From contig JAFEBB010000022.1 of NCBI GenBank assembly GCA_018266075.1, positions 38,658 to 102,657 of the forward strand: a DNA stretch of 64,000 nucleotides. Direction: 5' to 3'. The position numbers and the translations under genes were made by a program. Source of the stretch: Deltaproteobacteria bacterium. GTDB taxonomy: Bacteria > Myxococcota > Myxococcia > Myxococcales > SZAS-1. Positions 17,653 through 26,002 of the stretch are shown here, piece by piece; positions within the stretch are counted from its first letter, which is position 1, and every line of letters begins with the position of its first letter. The notes beneath the pieces are model-generated. The model did not search any database. It was not told the DNA's origin and saw only the letters and a program-made list of their open reading frames with translations.

Positions 17653-19158
17653 TTGCCCGAGGCCATCCTGGTGGTGGGCGGCGATTGCATCGAGTGGGTG
17701 AATCCGCAGGCCGAGTCCCTGCTCGGCGCGGCTGCGGGCGCGCTCGCGAACGCGCCGCTCACCCAGATCCTGGAGCCGGGCGAGCTGGCGCGGCTGCAGA
17801 ACCTCGAGGCCCATCGCCGCGACGGCTGGCACGTGCCGCCCGTGCTGCGCTTGCGGCTGCGTCGCGCCGACGGGACACCCCTCTTTGCCGACGTCGCGGT
17901 CGCCCACTCGGATGGCCGCCGGGTGCTCACCGCGCGCGACGCCGGCGAGAGCCACGCGGCCGAGCAGCTCATGTCGCGGCTGGGGCAGCTCTCGGTGACC
18001 GACGGCTCCATCCGCGACCTCGAGAGCCTCTTCGACGCCGCCTCGCCAGTCTTCGAAGCGCTCGGCTGGGTGGCGTGCCTCACCGAGGCGCGCGGCGACG
18101 TGGCCTGCGTGACGCGCATGGGCGGCGTTCGCGTTGGCAATCCGCTCGCGGACTACGTGGCCGGCCTGGTGGGCAACGAGGTGCCGCTCGGCAAGTACCC
18201 GGTGGTGGCGAAGGTGGTGCGCACCGGCCAGCCGCTCTTCCTCGACGACATCCCTCAGGTGCAGCCTGGCCCGGAGCACGCGGCGACGGCGCTCTCGGAG
18301 CAGATGATCCGCAGCCGCGGCCTGAGCCGGAGCGCGTGGCTCCCCGTTCCGAACGTGCACGGCGGCACGCTGGTGCTCTCGGTGGCCGGCGACGCGCTCA
18401 GCCACCCGGACTTCGTGGCCACGCAGCTCTTCGCCGCGCAGCTGGCCTCGGCGCATCGGCTCTCGCAGCTGCGCGCGGAGCTGGTGCGCAAGGAGCGGCT
18501 CGCGGCCGTGGGGGAGATGTCGGCGGTGCTCGCGCACGAGGTCCGAAACCCGCTCGGCGCCATCTTCAACGTCATCGGCGGGCTTCGGCACGAGGCCACG
18601 AGCACGGCCGCGAGCGGGCTGCTCGACGTCCTCAGCGAAGAGGCGGAACGCCTGCACCGGCTGGTCTCGGATCTGTTGATGTTCGCGCGGCCGCCGGCGG
18701 CCAAGCCGGTGGTGGTGGCCACCGCGGCGGCGATCCACGAGGCGATCGGCGCGGCCCGACAGGACCCGGGCGCAGCCGGCGACTATCGACTCACGGAGAG
18801 CGTGCCCGCGGAGATCCCGGCGCTGCGCGCGGATCCGGAGCTTCTGCGCCGCGCGCTGGTGAACCTGGTGGTCAACGCCATCCAGAACGTGAGCGCCGGG
18901 GGCGAGGTGCGCGTGTCGGCCGAGCCAGGGCGCGAGCGGAACGTGGTCATCGCCGTGGGCAACGAGGGCCGGCCGATCGCGCCGGCGATCGCGGAGCGCA
19001 TGTTCGAGCCGTTCTTCACCACGCGTGCGATGGGGACCGGGCTCGGGCTGGCGCTGGTGAAGCGCGCCGTCGAGGACATGGGTGGAACGGTGGCGCTGCG
19101 CTCGTCGAATGCCGGGCCGCGGTTCGAGCTCAGCCTTCCGGTCGCCGACGCGAGCTGA
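17653..19158 (+). CDS. PAS-GAF sensor histidine kinase
   Basis: 501 residues from a TTG at 17653. No ATG or GTG lies in frame upstream, yet the frame stays open to 17593 and encodes DWGHISPDALPEAI, which looks like the true start of the PAS domain, so the start is uncertain. Domains: PAS (1-95), GAF (about 115-270), HisKA with the phospho-accepting H295 (AHEVRNPLG), and HATPase with N404/N408, an F box (FEPFFTT) and GTGLGLAL. The G1 box is VGNEGRPI, where Asp is normally found in place of Asn. There is no membrane segment, so it is a cytosolic sensor. No response regulator is adjacent; it converges on the Ser/Thr kinase. Confidence 0.9.
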   Translation: MPEAILVVGGDCIEWVNPQAESLLGAAAGALANAPLTQILEPGELARLQNLEAHRRDGWHVPPVLRLRLRRADGTPLFADVAVAHSDGRRVLTARDAGESHAAEQLMSRLGQLSVTDGSIRDLESLFDAASPVFEALGWVACLTEARGDVACVTRMGGVRVGNPLADYVAGLVGNEVPLGKYPVVAKVVRTGQPLFLDDIPQVQPGPEHAATALSEQMIRSRGLSRSAWLPVPNVHGGTLVLSVAGDALSHPDFVATQLFAAQLASAHRLSQLRAELVRKERLAAVGEMSAVLAHEVRNPLGAIFNVIGGLRHEATSTAASGLLDVLSEEAERLHRLVSDLLMFARPPAAKPVVVATAAAIHEAIGAARQDPGAAGDYRLTESVPAEIPALRADPELLRRALVNLVVNAIQNVSAGGEVRVSAEPGRERNVVIAVGNEGRPIAPAIAERMFEPFFTTRAMGTGLGLALVKRAVEDMGGTVALRSSNAGPRFELSLPVADAS

Positions 19159-19167
19159 GCGAAGCGC

Positions 19168-20616
19168 TCACCGCCGCCACGGCGCCAGGTAGCCCACGAG
19201 CTTCCCGAACGCGATGGCGTCGTCACGACGAAGCTTCATCTGCGGCCCGCTCACCAGGACGTTCGTCGCGCCGACGCGCGTGCCGTTGCTGCTTCCGAGA
19301 TCGTCGACGCGCGCGCCGCTTCGCAAGATCGCGATGCGCGCGTGCTTGCGCGAGACGGTGTCCGCGCGCTCCCAGCTCGGCTCCACCACGATGTCCGCGT
19401 CGCCGCTGCGTCCGACGACGTAGCTCCCGCCCGGCCGCAGCCCGAAGATGCGGTCGCCCAGATACAGCACCCACGGCGGGCCCTGCTGATCCTCCGCTTC
19501 GAGCTGCAGTCGCGAGGGCACCCAGTGGATCGGCCCGGGCGCCAGGTGTTCTGCCTCGCGCCGCAGCTTCTGCATGCGCGCGTCCACCGTGTCGTTGGGC
19601 AGGGGCCGACCAATCCAGCCGTGGCCCTCATGCAGGTTGGAGCGGCTTCGCGCGGACACCGACGGCTCCTGCAGATCGCGCGGCGCGCCGTCCTCGGCCA
19701 CGAGCTTCTGGATCGACTCGAAGGGAATCATCCGCGTTGGCGAGTCGATCACGGGCGGCCGCACGTCCAGCGCCGGGAGCGCGCGGAGCTGCCGCAAGGC
19801 CGCCTTGGCCGTGTCGGGTCGATCATTGGGAGAGCGCGCCACGAGCCGCTCGATGAAGTCGGCGAACGGCTCGCTCACGTTCACGTACGGTTTGAACTTG
19901 AAGTCGAGCTCCACCGTGCGCAGCTCGGAGACGGCGCGGCGGCTCAAGAGGCGCGCGAGCGTGGCGCCGAGCGCGTAGAGATCCGATCGGCCGTCGACCT
20001 CGCCCGCGAGCTGCTCGGGCGGCATGTACTCGAAGGTGCCGGCGCCGCTGGCCGGGTTGCTCGAGCCCAGGTCGCGGACCGAGCCGAAGTCGACGAGCAC
20101 CGTGCTCCCGTCCGGCTTGAGGATGAGGTTGGCCGGCTTCACGTCGCGGTGGATGAGCGCGGGCGAGCGGCTGTGGAGGTACTCGAGCACCTCCAGCACT
20201 TCGGCGGCGATGCGGCGCGCGTCGGGTTCATCGAAGCGGCGCTCGTCGAGCGACACCTCGAGGTTCGAGCCGGGCACGAACGTCTGCGCGATGTACAGCC
20301 GCAGCTCGGGGCCTTCGCCGTCGACGAAAGCGTCGATGAACGTGGGAATGCGCGGGTGTTCGAGCTGGCGAAGTACCCGGCCTTCGCGCTCGAAGCGATC
20401 AATGGACTTCACGTCCGGCGCGACGCCGAACGAGAGCTCCTTGAGCGCGACCACGTCTCCGCCGCGGCGGGCGCGATACACGCGCGTGTACGGTGAGAGG
20501 AAGAGCAGCGCCTCGATCACGAAGTCCTTCGCGCGGAGCGCTGCGCCGCACTTGGCGCAGCGGAGCGCGCCGGCTGAGGGCGCTCCGCAGGCGGGACACT
20601 TCCGGTCGGTGGTCAT
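19168..20616 (-). CDS. Ser/Thr protein kinase with zinc ribbon and FHA domain
   Basis: 482 residues from the ATG at 20616 (a GTG at 20631 is a weaker alternative). An N-terminal zinc ribbon (C7, C10, C20, C23) precedes a Hanks-type kinase domain: ATP-binding Lys59 (VALKEL), catalytic HRD 156-158 with KPAN, and DFG beginning at D176. The activation segment has GTFEYMPPEQ. A linker of about 100 residues leads to a C-terminal FHA domain (YVVGRSGDADI, VSRKHARI, LGSSNGT), which binds phosphothreonine. There is no membrane helix, so the kinase is cytosolic and may recruit substrates or itself through FHA. Such kinases are abundant in myxobacteria. Confidence 0.93.
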   Translation of the reverse strand: MTTDRKCPACGAPSAGALRCAKCGAALRAKDFVIEALLFLSPYTRVYRARRGGDVVALKELSFGVAPDVKSIDRFEREGRVLRQLEHPRIPTFIDAFVDGEGPELRLYIAQTFVPGSNLEVSLDERRFDEPDARRIAAEVLEVLEYLHSRSPALIHRDVKPANLILKPDGSTVLVDFGSVRDLGSSNPASGAGTFEYMPPEQLAGEVDGRSDLYALGATLARLLSRRAVSELRTVELDFKFKPYVNVSEPFADFIERLVARSPNDRPDTAKAALRQLRALPALDVRPPVIDSPTRMIPFESIQKLVAEDGAPRDLQEPSVSARSRSNLHEGHGWIGRPLPNDTVDARMQKLRREAEHLAPGPIHWVPSRLQLEAEDQQGPPWVLYLGDRIFGLRPGGSYVVGRSGDADIVVEPSWERADTVSRKHARIAILRSGARVDDLGSSNGTRVGATNVLVSGPQMKLRRDDAIAFGKLVGYLAPWRR

Positions 20617-20800
20617 CGCGAGTTCCACCACGATCGCAGGACGCTCGGCATGAGGGAAGGGCGGGGCCGCGGGTCGCGCAAGGTCGCGTGCGCACGGGTG
20701 AGTTCCAGGGCGCGTCGATTCAGCGCAGCGCTCTTCGATTCAGCGCCGCCTTCTTCGTTGCCCAGAGCGAGAGCGGCGCACGCGCACCAGGCGCCGTAGC

Positions 20801-21613
20801 TCAGCTCGGCCAGATCGATCCCGGCGGCCCGAAGCGCGTGTCGGCCGGGAACGCGAGCCCGAAGTGCTCGCGCATCACCGCGAGCAGCTCGTCCGGCGAG
20901 CGGAGCTTCAGCACCTCCGCGTGGCCATCGCGGCCGCGGCGCTTGAGCTCGTCGTTGAGCAGCGTGAGCCGCGTGCCATCGGGCCCGGCGCGCGCGACGA
21001 TCAGCCGGTTGCGAAAGTGCGAGCCCGGGTGCGCGCTCGTGTACCAGTGGCCCAGCTCGCGATCGATGGTCGGCATCTCCTCGCCGGTGAACTCGCAGAC
21101 GTCGCTCCAGACGTCGCCGAGCCGCACTTGATGGAAGAACTTCCCCTCCTCGCGAATGATGCGTCGCGGCTCGTGCGGCGTCTTCTGTTCTTCGTCCGTC
21201 TCGAGCCGCAGCGACTGCGTCAGTGAGAGCGCGCCCACGCCCACGTCCGTGAGCCGCGGACCGTCGGGCAGCTCCACGCGCAGGAACATGTGCGTGCGCG
21301 CGGGGATGTAGTCGCGCGGGCGATCGAGGCGCACGCGCGCGCTCAGCGGTCGGACGTTGAAGCCGAGCTGCGTGAGCACCTCGAGCAAGAGCCCGTTCTG
21401 CTCGAAGCAGTAGCCGCCGCGGCGCTCGGTCACGAGCTTGCGGAACAGCCCCTCCGGCTCCAGCGACCAGCGCTTCCCGAGCAGCACGTCGAGGTTCTCG
21501 AAGGGAATCGTCGAGGTGTGCGCGCGGGTGATGGCGTCGAGCGTCTCCAGGGTGGGCGTGCGCGGGCCGGCGTAGCCGATGCGTGCGAAGTAAGCGTCGA
21601 GGTCGAGGCTCAT
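20801..21613 (-). CDS. Arylamine N-acetyltransferase
   Basis: 270 residues from the ATG at 21613. The family motifs are complete: HTSTIPFENLDVLLG, the catalytic Cys in RRGGYCFEQN, the His in THMFLRV and the Asp in LTDVGVG. These form the Cys-His-Asp triad that transfers acetyl from acetyl-CoA to aromatic amines or hydrazines. Length is normal for bacterial NAT. It is cytosolic. The 187-base stretch between this gene's stop and the kinase start downstream holds no gene I can support. Confidence 0.95.
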   Translation of the reverse strand: MSLDLDAYFARIGYAGPRTPTLETLDAITRAHTSTIPFENLDVLLGKRWSLEPEGLFRKLVTERRGGYCFEQNGLLLEVLTQLGFNVRPLSARVRLDRPRDYIPARTHMFLRVELPDGPRLTDVGVGALSLTQSLRLETDEEQKTPHEPRRIIREEGKFFHQVRLGDVWSDVCEFTGEEMPTIDRELGHWYTSAHPGSHFRNRLIVARAGPDGTRLTLLNDELKRRGRDGHAEVLKLRSPDELLAVMREHFGLAFPADTRFGPPGSIWPS

Positions 21614-21679
21614 GGGCCGAGGAGTAACGCCGACTGAAACTTCGCACCACCGCAGGCCACTTCGAGCCCGGAGGTCTCC

Positions 21680-22063
21680 ATGGGCTGGCTCTTGCCGCTG
21701 ACGCTCTTCCTTGCTGCGCCGTCGCCGACGAACGGGATCACCCGCGAGATCCTCGCGCGGGCGCCGGTGCCAAACCTGCCGGGCTACGAGACCCGGCTGA
21801 TGCGCGTCACCTATGCGCCGGGCGTGGCGTCGCCGCCGCACCGACACGCCGTCGCGGGTGTGGGGCTGGTGCTGCGCGGCACGGTCGAGTCCGCTTTCGG
21901 CGACGCCAAGCCGGTCCTCTTCAAGGCCGGCGACACCTTCGTCGATCCCGCGAATACGCCGCACACCATCTCGCGCAACCCGGACGCGAAGGAGCCCTTG
22001 GTGCTGCTGCTCAGCTACACCATTCCGGTCGACGCGCCGAACGCGGAGCCGCTCGCGAAATGA
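21680..22063 (+). CDS. Exported cupin-domain protein
   Basis: 127 residues with a short N-terminal signal (WLLPLTLFLAAPSP) and a single cupin barrel. The metal-binding first motif is visible as SPPHRHAVAGVGLVLRGTVE and the second as GDTFVDPANTPHTISRN, giving three His and an expected metal site. GGAGG precedes the ATG. Secreted single cupins of this type are usually annotated as cupin proteins without known substrate. It is divergent from the arylamine acetyltransferase gene, with 66 bases between. Confidence 0.85.
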   Translation: MGWLLPLTLFLAAPSPTNGITREILARAPVPNLPGYETRLMRVTYAPGVASPPHRHAVAGVGLVLRGTVESAFGDAKPVLFKAGDTFVDPANTPHTISRNPDAKEPLVLLLSYTIPVDAPNAEPLAK

Positions 22064-22147
22064 GCGGACCGGTCACGTCGTCGCGAGCCACTGGAGCGCA
22101 TCGCCGCGCCGCCGGAACACCGCGAGCTGCTGCGCTGCGGGTCGGCT

Positions 22148-22849
22148 TCAGCTCGACGAGACCGGATACCCGGCGATCTTCCCCGCCTGCAGGTCCGCGC
22201 CGAACTGCTGCAGGAACTGGAGCTGGTCGGGCAGCTTCATCCCCATCTGCTTGGCCTCGGCGATGGCGGCGTCGGGCGACCAGCCGTCGACGGCCATGCG
22301 GTACGCGGCGCACATCACGCCCGTGCGTCCCTGGCCGGCCTCGCAATGCACGTAGGCGGGCTCGTTCTGGGGATTGGTGACGTAGTCGAGGAACTGCTTC
22401 ACCTGATCATTCGACGGCGGCGTGTTGTCCACGAGCCCGAGGTGCAGCGAGTTCATGCCCAGCGCCTGGGCGCGCGGGGTGTCGTCGTCGTTCTCGAGGC
22501 AGAGGTTCACCACGCTCTTGTAGCCCTGGGTGTGGAGCTGGGCGATGGCGTCGTCCGAGAGCCGCGAGCCGCGCGTGAGGTGGTCGTCGACCTTGGCCTG
22601 GTAGGTGTTCACCGGGTACTGCGCGCCGAGCAGCTCGGCCACGCCGACGCCCGCCGCGGCGCCGTCGAACGCGGAGTCACCCACGTTCACCACGGCGTTC
22701 TTGGCGGCGGTGGCGGCGCCCGAACCATTGCCCTGGGCGATGTCCTTCACAGCCGTCGACGCGGCGTTGCCGGCTTGCTTGAGATCGTTGCCGACCACCT
22801 GGCCGAGCCGCGAAAGCCCATTGCCCAGGTTCTTGATGTCGATGCCCAT
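22148..22849 (-). CDS. Dual-specificity/tyrosine protein phosphatase
   Basis: 233 residues from the ATG at 22849, which has GGGAG seven bases upstream. A helical, Ala/Gly-rich N-terminal stretch of about 80 residues precedes a cysteine phosphatase domain. The signature loop is VHCEAGQGRTGVM, the CX5R active site, with the general-acid region likely in LGLVDNTPPSNDQ. The signature and the YKSVVNLC strand are typical of dual-specificity phosphatases. The N-terminal region has no signal peptide and may be a targeting or interaction segment. Substrate unknown. Confidence 0.88.
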   Translation of the reverse strand: MGIDIKNLGNGLSRLGQVVGNDLKQAGNAASTAVKDIAQGNGSGAATAAKNAVVNVGDSAFDGAAAGVGVAELLGAQYPVNTYQAKVDDHLTRGSRLSDDAIAQLHTQGYKSVVNLCLENDDDTPRAQALGMNSLHLGLVDNTPPSNDQVKQFLDYVTNPQNEPAYVHCEAGQGRTGVMCAAYRMAVDGWSPDAAIAEAKQMGMKLPDQLQFLQQFGADLQAGKIAGYPVSSS

Positions 22850-23012
22850 GGCCACTCCCGAAAGTTGGTGAGGTCGATTCTAGGCCGCTCGCATGAGGGC
22901 GCGCTGAGAGTTCGCGAGGGCCCAAGGTCTTTCGAACGATCGTGGCACCTCTCCGCCTGGGTCCAGGGGCGGCCCGAACTGGGCGAGCTTCTCGGACGGC
23001 GCGGCCCGACGC

Positions 23013-23531
23013 TCAGAAGCAGGCGCGCGGCGGTGCGGTGATTTGCACCGTGAGCTGCTCGCTGAGATCGAACGCGACGAGCTGATTGCCGAGCAGCTTC
23101 ACCGCTGTCGTGGCTTCGCGCCAATCGTTGATTTCGATGCCGCTCGCGCCGCCGTCGACGACGCTGGGATCGATGCCGCCGATCCAGACACCGCTGAATC
23201 CGCCATCGCTGAAGTCGGCGGACTCGACCGCTTGGCTGCAGGCGAAATCAAACTCGCTGGCGTTGACGCAGCCCGCGGCGCCGCCTGAGACACAGCCGCC
23301 ATCGGGCCAACCCAGCCGGCGCGAGCCAAGGCCGATCACCGAGATGACGCCGTCGGTGCTGTTCAAGAGCGGGCCAGAGACGCTGAAGCCGGCGTCCTGC
23401 TCTGACCAGACGAAGTCGGACGGCGAGCCCGCGGGGTCCGAGCTCGTGTGGCAGCCACCTTGAGTCCCTTGGGTGCAGCCGCTGAGGGCGGCCACGAGCA
23501 TGAGGCCAAAGTGGAACGAGCTCCGACGCAC
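23013..23531 (-). CDS. Hypothetical lipoprotein
   Basis: 172 residues if the GTG at 23531 is the start. That choice gives a textbook lipoprotein signal: two Arg, a hydrophobic core FHFGLMLVAALS, and lipobox LSGC. The ATG at 23501 would leave too short a signal, and the longer frame upstream is Arg-rich and non-conserved. The mature protein is rich in Gly, Ser and Asp, with five further Cys and C-terminal strands (NQLVAFDLSEQLTVQIT). No family is recognised. It is divergent from the oxidoreductase gene. Confidence 0.7.
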   Translation of the reverse strand: MRRSSFHFGLMLVAALSGCTQGTQGGCHTSSDPAGSPSDFVWSEQDAGFSVSGPLLNSTDGVISVIGLGSRRLGWPDGGCVSGGAAGCVNASEFDFACSQAVESADFSDGGFSGVWIGGIDPSVVDGGASGIEINDWREATTAVKLLGNQLVAFDLSEQLTVQITAPPRACF

Positions 23532-23653
23532 CTCGCGATCATCGCACAGAGAAGACGCCTCCAAGCGCCGACGCCCTCGCACCCACGCTTGAACGGCCCC
23601 GCGCGGGCGCGCGCGTGCGTACCTCTCGGTTGCGCACAAGAGAGGGCATCGCC

Positions 23654-24607
23654 ATGCAACCGACCATCCCCCAGGACATGAAGGCCGCCGCCATCGACCA
23701 GTTCGGCGGCCCGGAGGAGCTCCACGCCGAGCGGCTCCCGGTTCCCAAGCCGAAGGCCGACGAGGTGCTCATCCGCGTCGATGCCGCGGGCATCGGCGTC
23801 TGGGACAAGTGGGTCCGCTCGGGCGAGTTCCTGCTCGGCGAGAAGCGTTTCCCCATGATCATCGGCAACGACGGCGCGGGCGAGGTGGTTGCCGTGGGAG
23901 ACAAGGTGAAGCGCTTCCGGCCAGGCGACCGCGTCTACGCGTACTCGATGGAGGGCGGCTTCTATGCCGAGTACGCGTGCGTGAAGCAGGCGTGCGTGGG
24001 CAAGCTCCCCGAGGGCCTGAGCGCCGAGCAGGCCGGCGCCCTGGGCGCGGATGGCGTCACCGCGCTGCGCGGGCTGCAGGACACGCTGAAGCTCCAGCCC
24101 GGCGAGAAGCTCCTCATCTTCGGCGCGAGCGGCGGCATCGGACACCTCGCGGTTCAGCTCGCCCAGCGCATGGGCGCCCAGGTCTTCGCCGTGGCCTCGG
24201 GGGATGACGGCGTGAAGCTCGCCCAGAAGCTCGGCGCCGACGGAGTCGTGGATGGAAAGCACGGGGCCGTCGTCGACGCGCTCAAGACCTTCGCGCCCGA
24301 CGGCCTCGACTGCGCCCTGGTGCTCACCAGCGGAAAGGGCCTCGACGCGGCGCTCGGGCTGCTCAAGAAGGACGGGCGCGTAGCGTATCCGAACGGCGTC
24401 GAGCCCGAGCCGAGCGCGCCCTCGGGCATCACCGCGCGCGCGTACGACGGCGTGCCCGATGCGGACGTGTTCGATCGACTCAACGCGCTGATTGCGAAAG
24501 GGCCGTTTCACGTCCAGGTGCGCACCTACAAGCTCGACGACGCCGCCCAGGCCCACCGCGACGTGGAGAAGCACCACCTGGGAAAGTTCGCGCTCAAGAT
24601 GAACTGA
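23654..24607 (+). CDS. Quinone oxidoreductase-like MDR-superfamily dehydrogenase
   Basis: 317 residues from the ATG at 23654, with AGAGGG upstream. A GroES-like N-terminal domain (DEVLIRVDAAGIGVWDKW, GNDGAGEVVAVGDKVKRF) is followed by a Rossmann domain with the cofactor loop LIFGASGGIGHLAVQLA. No structural-zinc Cys cluster is seen, so it is of the zinc-independent quinone oxidoreductase type that uses NADPH. It is 12 bases upstream of a metallo-beta-lactamase-fold gene in the same direction and probably shares its transcript. Confidence 0.92.
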   Translation: MQPTIPQDMKAAAIDQFGGPEELHAERLPVPKPKADEVLIRVDAAGIGVWDKWVRSGEFLLGEKRFPMIIGNDGAGEVVAVGDKVKRFRPGDRVYAYSMEGGFYAEYACVKQACVGKLPEGLSAEQAGALGADGVTALRGLQDTLKLQPGEKLLIFGASGGIGHLAVQLAQRMGAQVFAVASGDDGVKLAQKLGADGVVDGKHGAVVDALKTFAPDGLDCALVLTSGKGLDAALGLLKKDGRVAYPNGVEPEPSAPSGITARAYDGVPDADVFDRLNALIAKGPFHVQVRTYKLDDAAQAHRDVEKHHLGKFALKMN

Positions 24608-24619
24608 TAGAACGGGTTC

Positions 24620-25471
24620 GTGCTCGCGCCCCTTCAGGTCACGTTGGCGCTGCTCCTGAGCTCGCAACCCGCGAGCTGGAGTCAGCCCATGGAGCCGTTC
24701 CGGATCGTGGACAACGTCTACGACGTGGGCACGGTCGGGCTCGCGGCGTACCTCTTCGTGACGCCACAGGGCGACATCCTGCTCGATGGCGGGCTCCCAT
24801 CGTGCGCGCCGCTCATCGAGGCGAACATCCAGAAGCTCGGCTTCAAGCTGAGCGACGTGAAGGTCCTCCTCAACAGCCACGCGCACTTCGATCACTCGGG
24901 CGGGCTGGCCCAGCTGAAGAAGGACACCGGCGCGCGGCTCCTCGCGAGCGAGGGCGATCGCAGCGCGCTCGAGGGCGGCTTCTATCTGGGCAGCGAAGAG
25001 GACGCGTCGCTGGCGGCGCCGCCGGTGAAGGTGGACGCCGTCATCCACGACGGCGAGACGGTGACGCTCGGCGGCTTCACGATCACCGCGCACCTCACGC
25101 CCGGGCACACGCGCGGCTGCACCTCGTGGGGCTGGACCGCGCACGACGGCGGCAAGAGCTACGAAGCGCTGGTGTTCTGCTCGGCGTCGATCGCCGCGAA
25201 CCGGCTGGTGGAGCGGCCGCAGTACGCGGGCATCGTGGCGGACTACCGCGCGACCCTGGCGAAGGCCGCGAAGATGAAGGTCGAGATCTTCCTCGCGCCG
25301 CACCCGGAGTTCTTCGGGCTCGAGGCCAAGCGGGCGAAGCAGAAGGCGGGCAGCCCGAATCCGTTCGTCGCGCCGGGTGAGTTCGCCGCGTTCATCGCGC
25401 AGCAGACCGCCGACTTCGAGCAGGGGTTGAAGGATCAAGAAGCGAAGGTGAGCGCCGCGAAGGTGAAGTGA
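24620..25471 (+). CDS. Subclass B3-like metallo-beta-lactamase fold protein
   Basis: 283 residues from a GTG. The N-terminus (LAPLQVTLALLLSSQPASW) looks like a signal peptide, so the product is periplasmic. The zinc ligands of subclass B3 can all be placed: H87-x-H89-x-D91-H92 (NSHAHFDHSGG), H163 (TPGHTRGCTSW) and H228 in the late motif APHPEFFGLEAKR, which is diagnostic for B3 enzymes. The sequences between them, ARLLASEGD and GIVADYRATLAKAAKM, also follow B3 order. It could hydrolyse beta-lactams, but environmental B3-like proteins are not all active. It follows a quinone oxidoreductase gene. Confidence 0.88.
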   Translation: MLAPLQVTLALLLSSQPASWSQPMEPFRIVDNVYDVGTVGLAAYLFVTPQGDILLDGGLPSCAPLIEANIQKLGFKLSDVKVLLNSHAHFDHSGGLAQLKKDTGARLLASEGDRSALEGGFYLGSEEDASLAAPPVKVDAVIHDGETVTLGGFTITAHLTPGHTRGCTSWGWTAHDGGKSYEALVFCSASIAANRLVERPQYAGIVADYRATLAKAAKMKVEIFLAPHPEFFGLEAKRAKQKAGSPNPFVAPGEFAAFIAQQTADFEQGLKDQEAKVSAAKVK

Positions 25472-25515
25472 GCGCAGGATCGAACGCTCTTCGTGCGGTC
25501 CGCCGACCGTCGGAG

Positions 25516-25542
25516 GCGCCGCGCAGTTGTGCTGCACGGCGC
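25516..25542 (+). terminator. Possible terminator hairpin
   Basis: After the metallo-beta-lactamase-like gene, an 11-base stem (beginning GCGCCG, one mismatch) pairs around the loop TTGTG. There is no T-run, so an intrinsic terminator is uncertain. The 135-base gap contains nothing else notable. Confidence 0.35.
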
Positions 25543-25606
25543 GTCTCCGCATCCTTGAACTCAGCTCCGAGAATACGTAGACCGCGGCGCGGGAGCTCGG
25601 GGCGGA

Positions 25607-26002
25607 ATGACGACCGTGAACACTCCATCCAACGCAGGCCCGTTCGACGTCCTCTTGCTCGAGGACGACGCCGACATGGTCATCGCGCTCAAGGACGCCC
25701 TCGAGCTCATGACCGGCAAGACCTGCCTGGCGTTCACCGCCTTCGAGGAGCTGCTCCGCGACGCCGACCGCGCCATCCACTGCCGCGTGGCGGTGCTCGA
25801 CATCAACCTCGGCGAGGGCCGCCCGAGCGGCATCGAGGCCTACCGCTGGCTGAAGGGCCATGACTTCCACGGCCGCGTCTTCTTCCTCACCGGCCACGCG
25901 AACACGCACCCCCTCGTGGTGGAGGCGGGGTCGCTCGGGGAGGCGGCGGTGGTTCCGAAGCCGGTCGACCTCGAGACCCTCGTCGGCCTGATCGGACCCT
26001 GA
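25607..26002 (+). CDS. Single-domain response regulator
   Basis: 131 residues comprising only a receiver domain: acidic pair D20-D21 (LLLEDDADM), phospho-acceptor D65 (VAVLDINLGEG), T95 and K118 (VVPKPVD). There is no output domain, so it acts by phospho-transfer or protein binding. Its stop codon directly abuts the ATG of the following membrane protein, which has a histidine-less kinase-like helix, so the two are co-expressed and may interact. Confidence 0.92.
   Translation: MTTVNTPSNAGPFDVLLLEDDADMVIALKDALELMTGKTCLAFTAFEELLRDADRAIHCRVAVLDINLGEGRPSGIEAYRWLKGHDFHGRVFFLTGHANTHPLVVEAGSLGEAAVVPKPVDLETLVGLIGP

Noticed and set aside
20632..20800. Possible small gene ending on the ATGA of the Ser/Thr kinase start
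   Set aside because: The frame has no credible start codon outside the acetyltransferase gene, and the sequence shows no conserved features.
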